NCBI GenBank assembly: GCA_046153685.1
Contig: JBJXGH010000102.1
Span: forward strand, 1 to 41,167
Direction: 5' to 3'
Length of the DNA stretch: 41,167 nucleotides
Origin: CAMAPP01 sp046153685
GTDB lineage: Bacteria; Pseudomonadota; Alphaproteobacteria; CADEGL01
Shown: positions 33,411 to 41,167 of the stretch, in pieces
Position numbering within the stretch: position 1 is the first letter of the stretch
Layout: every line of letters begins with the position of its first letter
Notes under the pieces: model-generated
Database searches by the model: none
Told to the model about the DNA's origin: nothing
Seen by the model: only the letters and a program-made list of their open reading frames with translations
Position numbers and translations under genes: made by a program

Positions 33411-34841
33411 TTAGAAGTTGTAGAGGAAGCTCACCTGCGCGCGTCCGGCCTCGCCGCTCTTCTCGGTGCCGGCGGCTGCCGCTGCATTTTGCCGCCAGCC
33501 GTACATGAACTCGGCGCCGATATCGACGCGTTTTACGGGCGACCAGATCACATTGGCATGGACGGTTTTTACGGTCTCGAAGATGCCGTTCGCGGCCGGG
33601 CCCAGCTTTGCGACATCGACCTTGTTGTACGAATACCCGCCGACGATGTTCGAACGGATCATGTCGGTGAAGAAATGGGTGTAGGAGCCCCACATGCCAT
33701 AGGCGGTAGAGGGGGTGAGACTGGCCCCGCAGCCCGCAACCATGTTCACGCGGCCGGCGGTATGGGCGTTCCGGCAGGTGACGGTCACATCGCCATTGTT
33801 CGTCGTGTCCATGTATCGGCCAAGGCCTTGGCCGCCGGCGACGCTGAACTTGAAATTGTTCTTGCCCCAGGCATTGATCGTCGTGCCGGCACGCAGGCCA
33901 TAGCCGAGCGCATCGTCTTGGGCGCCCGCGCCGTCATCGTAATTGAAATGACGGACTACGCCGGCGATGTTGAGGGCGCCCCAGCTGTCTTTCCAGCGCA
34001 TGCGCGCGACGAAATCGGGCATCTTGTCCTGGAAATTCGCGTTAGATGCCGCGGCGTTCGCAACGTTGCGCAAATTGCGCTGTTCGGGGTTTTCGATCGC
34101 GACATCGAACCCGAGGGTCTTCATCGCGTCCCAGGTGTAGCGAATCTGCGCCTGGCGCACATCCGTTTCGCCGGCCGTCCCGCCCGGATCCAGAAGATCG
34201 GGTCCCGTGTCGGCATCGTTGAACGTGCTTTGGGTCTGGCCGGCCAGCACGGGGCCCATCGAACCGAAGGCTTGGCGGATGCGGAACAGATTCGAGTTCG
34301 AGAAGCGTTCGTTGCCGCCGCCACCCGCGAAATCGCCTTCGAGCCGCGTCGTCAGGCGACCCCATTCCGTGGGCGTTGCCGAGACGAAGCGCAGACGTGA
34401 CCGGCGCGCGTGCATGCGGAAATCGCCGCCTTGGCGGGCATTGACGCTGGCATCGACCGGGATGGCCGAAACAAGGAACGAATCGCCGATCACGGCGGCC
34501 GCGCCGCTGTTCTGCGGCGCGCCGATGGTGAAGAACGCGTCGGTCTTTATATAACCGCTGAAAGCGATCGATGTGTCGGAGCCGGGCAGCTTCCACGAAC
34601 CGGCGAAATCGCCCCCGGTGACCGCTTGCGCCGGCGCGACCCGATGAGCGGACGCATCCGAGTTATTTTGGTCCTCGATCTTTTGAAGACGATCCTTGAG
34701 GGCTTCGAGACGAGCCTTGAGACCCGCCTTCATCTCTTCGGACAACTCCTCGCCGAAGGCCTGTCCCGCAAACAGGGCCAAGGCCGCCACCGAACCGGCG
34801 AGGGCGACCCGCGATTTCCCCGCTCTCGTGTACATGTTCAT
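33411..34841 (-). CDS. DcaP-like trimeric outer-membrane porin
   Basis: The 476 aa product has a signal peptide (SRVALAGSVAALALFAGQAFG), then a short coiled-coil segment (EEMKAGLKARLEALKDRLQK), a feature of DcaP-type porins. The barrel part begins near residue 90 (TSIAFSGYIKTDAFFTIG) and includes RMHARRSRLRFVSATPTEWG and a terminal strand ending in SFLYNF with the C-terminal Phe required for Bam recognition. DcaP porins admit small anionic solutes such as dicarboxylates. Here the gene sits between phoR and pstS, so phosphate or phosphoester uptake is a reasonable guess. Strong terminators follow it. Confidence 0.87.
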   Translation of the reverse strand: MNMYTRAGKSRVALAGSVAALALFAGQAFGEELSEEMKAGLKARLEALKDRLQKIEDQNNSDASAHRVAPAQAVTGGDFAGSWKLPGSDTSIAFSGYIKTDAFFTIGAPQNSGAAAVIGDSFLVSAIPVDASVNARQGGDFRMHARRSRLRFVSATPTEWGRLTTRLEGDFAGGGGNERFSNSNLFRIRQAFGSMGPVLAGQTQSTFNDADTGPDLLDPGGTAGETDVRQAQIRYTWDAMKTLGFDVAIENPEQRNLRNVANAAASNANFQDKMPDFVARMRWKDSWGALNIAGVVRHFNYDDGAGAQDDALGYGLRAGTTINAWGKNNFKFSVAGGQGLGRYMDTTNNGDVTVTCRNAHTAGRVNMVAGCGASLTPSTAYGMWGSYTHFFTDMIRSNIVGGYSYNKVDVAKLGPAANGIFETVKTVHANVIWSPVKRVDIGAEFMYGWRQNAAAAAGTEKSGEAGRAQVSFLYNF

Positions 34842-34957
34842 TGCCCCGAACCTTCTGTTTTGTTGTTTTTGCGCATCACGGCGTATTGCCGCCCTGGGCG
34901 CGACTCGTAGAGGGACTTTGCTACGGCTCCGAGTCCAAGGAATGACGGTTTTGTTGC

Positions 34958-34987
34958 AATAGAGTTAAAATTTCGTGTCGTTGCCAA
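34958..34987 (-). promoter_or_regulatory. Candidate promoter of the porin gene
   Basis: On the minus strand TTGGCA (34987-34982) and TCTATT (34963-34958) are separated by 18 bases, in the 287-base gap between phoR and the porin gene. Five of six and four of six bases match consensus. It gives a leader of about 110 bases. A PHO-box-like sequence (TTGCAACAAAACCGTCAT, 34959-34942) begins at the same place, but would sit over the start site. Confidence 0.35.
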
Positions 34988-35128
34988 ACGGACACATTTT
35001 GTCCCGAGGATGCGGCGACATCCGGCACGGCGCAGGGGCGAATCGTTGTCTGGCAACCCTCGCGACGGCAAGCGATCGAATTTTTACCCGAGCGGGCACG
35101 AGAAAAGATACGACGGCGAGAGCGGAAA

Positions 35129-36523
35129 CTATTCCCCTTTCGCCTCGCTATTTCGGGAGGGATTTGCGGGGAAGCGAACCGTAAAACTGCTTCCAATCCC
35201 GATCGTGCTGGCGATTTCGATCGCGCCCCGGTGGCGATTGACCACGTGTTTGACGATGGCCAGACCGAGGCCAGTGCCACCCATTTCGCGCGAGCGCGCG
35301 GCATCGACCCGGTAGAAGCGTTCGGTCAGGCGCGAAAGATGTTCGCGCGAAATGCCATCGCCTTGGTCACGGACTTCGATCGCGACCCAATGCGTGCCGC
35401 CCTCGAGGTCGGGGCGCAGCTCGGTCCGGGCCGCGATGGCAACCGTGCTGCCGGGACGGCCATATTTGATTGCGTTGTCCACCAGGTTCTGCACGACCTG
35501 GGTCAATTCCTCGGCATCGCCGGGAACCGTGCCGATCTGAGGCTCGATGGCCAGAGCCAGCGCGATATCGCGGTCCTTGGCTCTGAATTGCAGCGTGTCG
35601 GCCACGCTACGGATAATGGTATCGAGCGCCACCGGGTCGGTCGGCGCGCGATGTTCATGCATTTCGATCCGTGACAGGGACAGCAAATCGTTGACCAGGC
35701 GCGACATGCGCGCCGCTTGCTCGCCCATGATGCCGAGAAAGCGCTTGCGGACCGCCAAGTCGTCGTCCGCGCCAGCGTTCAAGGTCTCGATGAAGCCGAG
35801 CAAGACCGAAAGCGGGGTCCGCAACTCGTGGCTGGCATTGGCCACGAAATCCGCGCGCATGCGCTCGGTCTGCTTGATCTGCGTTTGATCGTGCAAGGAC
35901 AGAAGCAACCAGTTCTCATCGCCTTCCGGCCGCGGCACGGCTTCGATATGGGCCAGCAGATTACTCATCGCGCGGCCGGCCAATACGAACTCCACCTCTT
36001 GCACGCCCGCACCCTTGGAAACCGCGACCACGGCGTCGAGCAGTTCGGGATGGCGCAGAATGGCCGCGAATTCCCGGCGCGCCAGATGGGTACCGAGCAG
36101 TTTCTGGGCCGCTTTGTTCGCGCGTTGAACCACCAAATCGCGGTCAATCAGCAAAATCGCGTCCGGCAGGCTGTCGAGAATGGATTCACTCTCGCGCACC
36201 AGGCGAAGAATGGTTTGGTCCTTTCGGCCCCATTCGTGCACCAGGCGTCGCGTCGCCTTCGCCAGATCATAGGGATCAGGACCGCCCAGCAGCGGGTGGG
36301 GCGGGGCGTGGCCCATCAACCCTTCGATCACTCCACGCACGGAAACGATCTGGGCCACATGGGGATGCAGAAGCACCGCCAAGATGGCGGCGCTTATCGC
36401 GAAGGCGCCAAGCGCCGTGGAAAATTCGAGCGCACCGAGAACCGACAATAGCAAGAGCACGATACCCGTTGGCAAAGCCACGGCCGCGGTCGTGGACAGC
36501 CACAGATTGGACGACAATCGCAT
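35129..36523 (-). CDS. phoR: Phosphate regulon sensor histidine kinase PhoR
   Basis: From the ATG at 36521-36523 the protein is 464 aa. Two adjacent membrane helices (about residues 7-55, AVALPTGIVLLLLSVLGALE and GAFAISAAILAVLL) leave no large periplasmic domain, as is usual for PhoR. A PAS domain (about 110-215, SILDSLPDAILLIDRDLVVQ) precedes the HisKA motif SHELRTPLSVLLGFIETL with phosphorylated His232. The HATPase domain has NLVDNAIKYG, VRDQGDGIS and GGTGLGLAIVKHVV. It follows maeB by 60 bases. A GTG at 36565 would add 14 residues. Its partner regulator is phoB at the far end of the locus. Confidence 0.92.
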   Translation of the reverse strand: MRLSSNLWLSTTAAVALPTGIVLLLLSVLGALEFSTALGAFAISAAILAVLLHPHVAQIVSVRGVIEGLMGHAPPHPLLGGPDPYDLAKATRRLVHEWGRKDQTILRLVRESESILDSLPDAILLIDRDLVVQRANKAAQKLLGTHLARREFAAILRHPELLDAVVAVSKGAGVQEVEFVLAGRAMSNLLAHIEAVPRPEGDENWLLLSLHDQTQIKQTERMRADFVANASHELRTPLSVLLGFIETLNAGADDDLAVRKRFLGIMGEQAARMSRLVNDLLSLSRIEMHEHRAPTDPVALDTIIRSVADTLQFRAKDRDIALALAIEPQIGTVPGDAEELTQVVQNLVDNAIKYGRPGSTVAIAARTELRPDLEGGTHWVAIEVRDQGDGISREHLSRLTERFYRVDAARSREMGGTGLGLAIVKHVVNRHRGAIEIASTIGIGSSFTVRFPANPSRNSEAKGE

Positions 36524-36583
36524 GTGCAAACTCGACTCGCATCCTGCCTTGCGCCGGGACGGCACGGGGCGGTCGCGGTGGTG

Positions 36584-38869
36584 TTAGCGCCTTGTGCCGG
36601 GCGCCTCGATGGCATCATCGGCCGCCAAGGCCGCCATGTGCACCATGTCCGAGACCGTGGCGCCCATCTGAACGATGTGTACAGGCTTGGACAGGCCGAT
36701 CAGAAGCGGCCCGATCACCGTGCCGCCTCCCAGTTTCTGCAGTAATTTCGCCGAGATATTGGCGCTGTGCAGTTCCGGCATAATCAAGACATTCGCCGGC
36801 CCAGACAAGCGGCAGAACGGGTAGAACTGCCGCATGAGGCCATGGTCCAGCGCGACATCGGCCGTCATCTCGCCGTCATATTCGAAATCGCGGCTGCGGC
36901 CATCGAGCATCGCGACCGCGTCGCGCGCACGCCGGCCCTCGGCGCGCGGCGGGTTGCCGAAATTGGAAAACGACAGCAGCGCCACGCGTGGCTCGTGGCC
37001 CAATTGGCGCGCCTTGGTGGCGGCTTGGACCGCGATATCTCCGAGTTCGACCGCGGTCGGCTGTTCGTGCACCGTCGTATCGGCGATGAACACCGTGCGG
37101 CCGCGCGCCAACAGGATGGTGAGGCCGAAGACCCGGTCGCCGGCGCGTGGATCGATTACGCGCCGCACCTCCTCGTAGGACGCCGCGAAGCTGCGCGTCA
37201 GCCCCGTAACCATCGCGTCCGCCGCGCCCAAGGCGACCATGCAGGCGCCGAACACGTTGCGGTCCTGGTTGACCATGCGCTGGCAATCGCGCAGCAGCGC
37301 TCCACGCCGCTTCAGCCGATCGTAGAGAAACTCGGCGTAGCGCCCATTGTCGTCGGACAGACGCGCATTATGGATTTCCAAGCCCTCGATACCAGCGAGG
37401 CCGATCGCCCGCATCGTCACGCGAATGCGCTCTTCCCGGCCGATCAGCACCGGCGTGCCGTAACCGCTGGCATGGAAAGACAACGCCGAGCGAATCGTGC
37501 GCTCCTCCTCGCCCTCGGCGAAGACCACGCGCCTACCCTGTCCGCGCACGCGGTCGAGCACGCGTTGCAGGCCGGCGGCCGTGGGGTCGAGGCGCGCGGA
37601 CAATTCATTGCGATATGTCGCCATGTCGATGATCGGCCGGCGCGCAACGCCCGAATCCATCGCTGCCTTGGCCACCGCCATCGGCACATGGGTGATAAGC
37701 CTTGGATCGAAGGGCGCCGGGATGATGTATTCCGAGCCGTATTGCAAGCGCCGGCCGGAATAGGCCGCGCCCACTTCGTCCGGCACGTCTTCGCGCGCCA
37801 GCGTGGCGAGCGCCTGGGCGGCGGCGATCTTCATGTCGTCGTTGATGGTCGAGGCGCGCACGTCGAGCGCGCCGCGAAAGATATAAGGAAAGCCGAGAAC
37901 GTTATTGATCTGGTTGGGGTAGTCCGAGCGTCCGGTGGCGATGATCGCGTCGTCTCGCACGGCCTTCACGTCCTCGGGCGTGATTTCGGGATCGGGATTG
38001 GCAAGGGCGAAGACTATGGGCTTCGTTGCCATGCTCGCGACCATCTTCTGGTCGAGAGCGCCCTTGACCGAAAGGCCGAGCGCGACATCGGCGCCTTCCA
38101 TGGCGTCGTGAAGCGTGCGCGCCTTGGTGTCAGCGGCATAGGCTGACTTCCACTGATTCATACCCTCGCGCCGACCGACATAAATCACGCCCTTGCTGTC
38201 GCACATGACGATGTTCTTGCGCGGCATGCCCATGCTGACGAACAGGCCGGCGCAGGCGATGGCCGAGGCGCCCGCGCCGTTGACCACGATCCGCGTCGTT
38301 GCGATGTCGCGACCGGTCAAATGCAGCGCGTTGACCAGTCCCGCCGCGGCGATGATTGCTGTGCCGTGCTGGTCGTCGTGGAAAACGGGAATGTCGAGCA
38401 GTTCGCGCAGGCGCTCCTCGATGATGAAACATTCGGGCGCTTTGATGTCCTCAAGATTGATGCCGCCAAAGCTTGGGCCGAGATAGCGCACGCAATTGAC
38501 GAATTGGTCGACGTCCTTGGTGTCGACCTCGAGATCGATCGAATCAACGTCCGCGAAACGCTTGAACAGAACCGCCTTGCCTTCCATGACGGGCTTGGAC
38601 GCCAGCGCGCCGAGATCGCCCAGGCCAAGAATGGCGGTGCCGTTCGAGATCACCGCGACCAGATTGCCGCGCGCGGTGTAGTCGTAGGCCAGGGCCGGGT
38701 TCGCGGCGATGGCCTTGACCGGCCAAGCAACGCCCGGCGAATAGGCGAGCGACAGGTCGCGCTGGGTGGTCAGCGGCTTGGTCGGGCTGATTTCGATCTT
38801 GCCGGCGCGGCCGCTGGAATGGAACAGCAAGGCCTCCTGCTCGGTGACGTGGGCGTCGCCTTGACTCAT
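36584..38869 (-). CDS. maeB: NADP-dependent malic enzyme with C-terminal phosphotransacetylase-like domain
   Basis: The 761 aa product matches E. coli MaeB (759 aa). It decarboxylates malate to pyruvate, producing NADPH. The catalytic half (residues about 1-430) shows LSLAYSPGVAWPVKAIAANP, NGTAILGLGDLGALASKPVMEG, IPVFHDDQHGTAI and VVNGAGASAIACAGLFVSMG. The C-terminal half is a Pta-like domain (VVFAEGEEERTIRSA, LSGPANVLIMPELHSANISAKLL) that is usually regulatory, binding acetyl-CoA, rather than catalytic. It is divergent from mutS, as in many alphaproteobacteria. AAGGGG lies about 8 bases before its ATG. Confidence 0.96.
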   Translation of the reverse strand: MSQGDAHVTEQEALLFHSSGRAGKIEISPTKPLTTQRDLSLAYSPGVAWPVKAIAANPALAYDYTARGNLVAVISNGTAILGLGDLGALASKPVMEGKAVLFKRFADVDSIDLEVDTKDVDQFVNCVRYLGPSFGGINLEDIKAPECFIIEERLRELLDIPVFHDDQHGTAIIAAAGLVNALHLTGRDIATTRIVVNGAGASAIACAGLFVSMGMPRKNIVMCDSKGVIYVGRREGMNQWKSAYAADTKARTLHDAMEGADVALGLSVKGALDQKMVASMATKPIVFALANPDPEITPEDVKAVRDDAIIATGRSDYPNQINNVLGFPYIFRGALDVRASTINDDMKIAAAQALATLAREDVPDEVGAAYSGRRLQYGSEYIIPAPFDPRLITHVPMAVAKAAMDSGVARRPIIDMATYRNELSARLDPTAAGLQRVLDRVRGQGRRVVFAEGEEERTIRSALSFHASGYGTPVLIGREERIRVTMRAIGLAGIEGLEIHNARLSDDNGRYAEFLYDRLKRRGALLRDCQRMVNQDRNVFGACMVALGAADAMVTGLTRSFAASYEEVRRVIDPRAGDRVFGLTILLARGRTVFIADTTVHEQPTAVELGDIAVQAATKARQLGHEPRVALLSFSNFGNPPRAEGRRARDAVAMLDGRSRDFEYDGEMTADVALDHGLMRQFYPFCRLSGPANVLIMPELHSANISAKLLQKLGGGTVIGPLLIGLSKPVHIVQMGATVSDMVHMAALAADDAIEAPGTRR

Positions 38870-38939
38870 GATCGGCCCCTTGGTTCGCGCATGCGCTCTG
38901 ACGACGCCTCCGCCAAGCGCCGAATCCCCGCAGGGTCCG

Positions 38940-38969
38940 ATGGTAGGCGTTGCAACCCTAGGCGGTCAA
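38940..38969 (-). promoter_or_regulatory. Candidate promoter for maeB
   Basis: On the minus strand TTGACC (38969-38964) and TACCAT (38945-38940) are 18 bases apart, about 70 bases before the maeB ATG. Five of six -35 and four of six -10 bases match. The 230-base maeB-mutS gap also holds a plus-strand TATGAT (39004-39009) that could be the mutS -10, though without a clear -35. Confidence 0.45.
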
Positions 38970-39099
38970 AGACCACCGCTCCCGCCATGTGTCCAATCGC
39001 CGCTATGATATGGTTCTCTCGCCTGCGGTCTCCGCCGGTTGGCCCGGCGCCGCCCGCCAAACCCGGTCGGCCGAGAAATCGAGCGATGGGACGACGGAC

Positions 39100-41167
39100 G
39101 TGACGCCTGCAAACGATACCGATCTCCGGCCCGAGGATGCGCGTCCCGCTCCGGACGCGTCCCCCCTGATGGTGCAATATTGGGAGGTCAAGCGCGGCCA
39201 TCCCGATTGCCTGCTGTTTTACCGGATGGGCGATTTCTACGAGCTGTTCTTCGACGACGCCCGTCAGGCCGCCGCGGCTCTCGATATCGCGCTCACCAAG
39301 CGCGGCAAGCACGAAGGCCAGGACATTCCGATGTGCGGCGTGCCCGTCCACGCCGCCGACGTCTATCTGTCGCGCCTCATCCGCAAGGGCTTCCGGGTCG
39401 GTGTCTGCGAGCAGGTCGAGGCTCCGGCCGAGGCCAGGAAGCGCGGGGCCAAGGCCGTCGTCCGCCGCGAGGTGGTGCGCATCGTGACACCCGGCACCCT
39501 CACCGAAGACACCCTGCTCGATGCGCGGCGGCACAATTATTTGGTTGCCGCCGCCGAGGTTCAGGGCGCGTTCGGCCTCGCCTCGATTGATATCTCCACT
39601 GGGGATTTCGACATCGAACCGGTCGATCAAGGCGGGCTGGGCGCAGCGCTTGCGCGGCTTGCTCCCGGAGAGATCGTGCTGTCCGACCGGCTGCTCCAGC
39701 GCGCCGAATTCCGCGATGTGCTTGCGCCATGGAAAGCGGCGATGACGGCGCAACCACAATCGCGGTTTGACAGCGAGAACGGCCGGCTTCGCCTCGAGGC
39801 ACTGTTCGGCGTGAAGGCGCTTGATGCCTTTGGCGCCTTCTCGCGCGCGGAATTGGCCGCTGGCGGTGCGCTGGTGGACTATATCGAGCTTACCCAAAAA
39901 GGCCGCCTGCCGCGCCTGTCGCGACCCCGGCGCTCGGCGTACGGTGCGTTTCTCGAAATCGACGCCGCGACCAGGCGCAATCTCGAACTCACAGAAACCC
40001 TCGCGGGCGAACACCGAGGCAGTCTGCTCGACACCATCGACCGCACCGCGACCGGCGCCGGCGCGCGCTTGCTGGCGGCCCATTTGGCCGCGCCCTTGAC
40101 CGATGTTGCCGCGATCACCGCGCGCCATGACGGCGTGCAGTATTTCGCCGCGGCACCCGAGACGCGCGAACGCCTGCGCGCGGTGCTGGCGCGCACGCCC
40201 GATCTCGAACGCGCGCTATCGCGGCTCGCGCTCGGCCGCGGCGGCCCGCGCGACTTGGCGGCGATCCGCGACGGCCTCAAGTCCTGCCTCGCTGCCGCAG
40301 CGGTTGCAGCGGCACCTGGCTTTGCGCCGCCGCCTGAAATCGTCGCGCGCGCGGTCGAGGAGCTCGGCAGTTGCGATGCGCCGATCGAACGGCTGGAACG
40401 GGCGCTATCGGCGGAATTGCCCCTACTTGCGCGCGATGGCGGCTTCGTCGCGCCAGGCTTTCATCCCGGTCTCGACGAATGGCGGATTCTACGCGACGAG
40501 GGTCGCCGTCACATCGCGGGTTTGCAGGCCAAATATGCGGCCGAGACCGGCATCGCCACGCTCAAGATCCGCCATAACAATGTGCTTGGATATTTCATCG
40601 AGGTTTCGCCCCAGCACGCCGCGAAACTTCCGATTGGTGGCGCCTACATCCATCGCCAAACCACCGTCGGCGCAGTGCGTTATTCCACGGTCGAGCTGGG
40701 CGAGCTCGAGGACAAGATCGGGCGCGCCGCCGAAAAGGTGCTCGGCCTCGAGCTCGAAATCTTCGCGGAATTGACCGGTCTCATTCTCGCGCATTCGGAC
40801 GGCGTCGCGCGCGCGGCGCGCGGCTTGGCCATGCTCGATGTTTCGTCCGCTTTGGCCGAGCTGGCAACGGAGCGTCGCTACGCGCGGCCCGAAATCGACG
40901 ACAGCCTGGTCTTCGCCGTGGTCGGCGGGCGTCACCCGCTGGTCGAGGCCGCACTGCCCGATGGCGCGTCCTTCGTCGGCAATGACTGCACGCTTTCGGG
41001 CGAGGCGGGGGCGCGGCGCCTGTGGCTCGTCACCGGCCCGAACATGGCGGGAAAAAGCACGTTTCTGCGCCAAAACGCGTTGATCGCGGTCATGGCGCAG
41101 ATGGGAGGTTTCGTTCCCGCTCTCTCGGCGCGCATCGGTGTCATCGATCGCTTGTTCAGTCGCGTGG
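39100..41167 (+). CDS. mutS: DNA mismatch repair protein MutS (C-terminus cut by window edge)
   Basis: The open frame runs from a GTG at 39100 to the right edge, 689 codons of an expected ~850-900. The mismatch-binding motif GDFYELF has Phe46 and Glu48, which stack on and contact the mispaired base. The connector, lever and clamp domains follow (LEIDAATRRNLELTETLAGE, KIRHNNVLGYFIEV). The ATPase starts with Walker A GPNMAGKST at 646-654 followed by LRQNALIAVMAQMGGFVPA. An in-frame ATG at 39010 would add 30 unconserved residues; the -10-like TATGAT at 39004-39009 argues against it. Walker B and the C-terminal dimerisation helix are outside the window. Confidence 0.96.
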   Translation, partial: MTPANDTDLRPEDARPAPDASPLMVQYWEVKRGHPDCLLFYRMGDFYELFFDDARQAAAALDIALTKRGKHEGQDIPMCGVPVHAADVYLSRLIRKGFRVGVCEQVEAPAEARKRGAKAVVRREVVRIVTPGTLTEDTLLDARRHNYLVAAAEVQGAFGLASIDISTGDFDIEPVDQGGLGAALARLAPGEIVLSDRLLQRAEFRDVLAPWKAAMTAQPQSRFDSENGRLRLEALFGVKALDAFGAFSRAELAAGGALVDYIELTQKGRLPRLSRPRRSAYGAFLEIDAATRRNLELTETLAGEHRGSLLDTIDRTATGAGARLLAAHLAAPLTDVAAITARHDGVQYFAAAPETRERLRAVLARTPDLERALSRLALGRGGPRDLAAIRDGLKSCLAAAAVAAAPGFAPPPEIVARAVEELGSCDAPIERLERALSAELPLLARDGGFVAPGFHPGLDEWRILRDEGRRHIAGLQAKYAAETGIATLKIRHNNVLGYFIEVSPQHAAKLPIGGAYIHRQTTVGAVRYSTVELGELEDKIGRAAEKVLGLELEIFAELTGLILAHSDGVARAARGLAMLDVSSALAELATERRYARPEIDDSLVFAVVGGRHPLVEAALPDGASFVGNDCTLSGEAGARRLWLVTGPNMAGKSTFLRQNALIAVMAQMGGFVPALSARIGVIDRLFSRV

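Noticed and set aside
33090..34400. 436 aa plus-strand frame spanning the terminator repeats and the porin gene
   Set aside because: It crosses the duplicated terminators and runs antisense to the porin, so the internal peptide repeats come from the 39-bp hairpin unit.
34942..34959. PHO box upstream of the porin gene
   Set aside because: Only 9 of 14 half-site bases match, and it would overlap the predicted start site; kept as a side remark, not a feature.
36767..38146. 459 aa plus-strand frame opposite maeB
   Set aside because: It is antisense to the conserved malic enzyme and has the same artefactual composition.
38866..40128. 420 aa open frame on the minus strand opposite mutS
   Set aside because: It is antisense to conserved MutS codons, with low-complexity Arg/Gly/Ala composition typical of reversed GC-rich coding sequence.

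Overview
The window is a gene-dense, GC-rich piece of bacterial chromosome. Gene content and order point to an alphaproteobacterium, most likely of Rhodospirillales type: yifB-gshB-yraN-rsmI; hemW-rdgB-rph divergent from hrcA-grpE-dnaK-dnaJ-dapB; maeB divergent from mutS; and a phoR/pst/phoU/phoB cluster. This taxonomic placement is inferred from gene families and synteny only. I see no rRNA, tRNA, CRISPR array, insertion sequence, prophage or toxin/defence island. Apart from one degraded gene fragment near 22.2 kb, the region looks like stable core genome.

Layout. 1-4.8 kb is a minus-strand run: yifB (cut by the window edge), a flavin reductase, gshB, a SirB1-type protein, a BON lipoprotein, yraN and rsmI. 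4.8-6.2 kb holds a divergent LppC-like periplasmic protein. 6.2-8.7 kb is hemW-rdgB-rph on the minus strand. 8.8-14.7 kb is the heat-shock and lysine run hrcA-grpE-dnaK-dnaJ-dapB on the plus strand. 14.7-20.9 kb is housekeeping: an EamA transporter, a DUF2244 protein, nth, a bactofilin, an EI24 membrane protein, a PfkB sugar kinase and an AmpG-like permease. 21-25.2 kb has alanine dehydrogenase, a macro-domain remnant and a large acyl-CoA synthetase/GNAT fusion of the Pat type. 25.2-36.5 kb is a complete phosphate-response locus on the minus strand: phoR, a DcaP-like porin, pstS, pstC, pstA, pstB, phoU and phoB. 36.6-38.9 kb is maeB. The window ends inside mutS.

How it works together. The phosphate locus is the most coherent system. 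An outer-membrane porin lies beside the high-affinity Pst ABC transporter, its PhoU brake and the PhoR/PhoB two-component pair. A PHO box lies upstream of pstS. A strong hairpin sits just after pstS and could set a high PstS to permease ratio. Three tandem hairpin terminators insulate the pst operon from the upstream porin gene. Both permeases are the unusual long form with extra domains.

I did not find a clearly new biological system. The observations most worth checking are the tandem terminator array, the pstS/pstC attenuator, the porin inside the phosphate locus, the long-form permeases, and the Pat-like protein that keeps a histidine in the ligase active-site motif.
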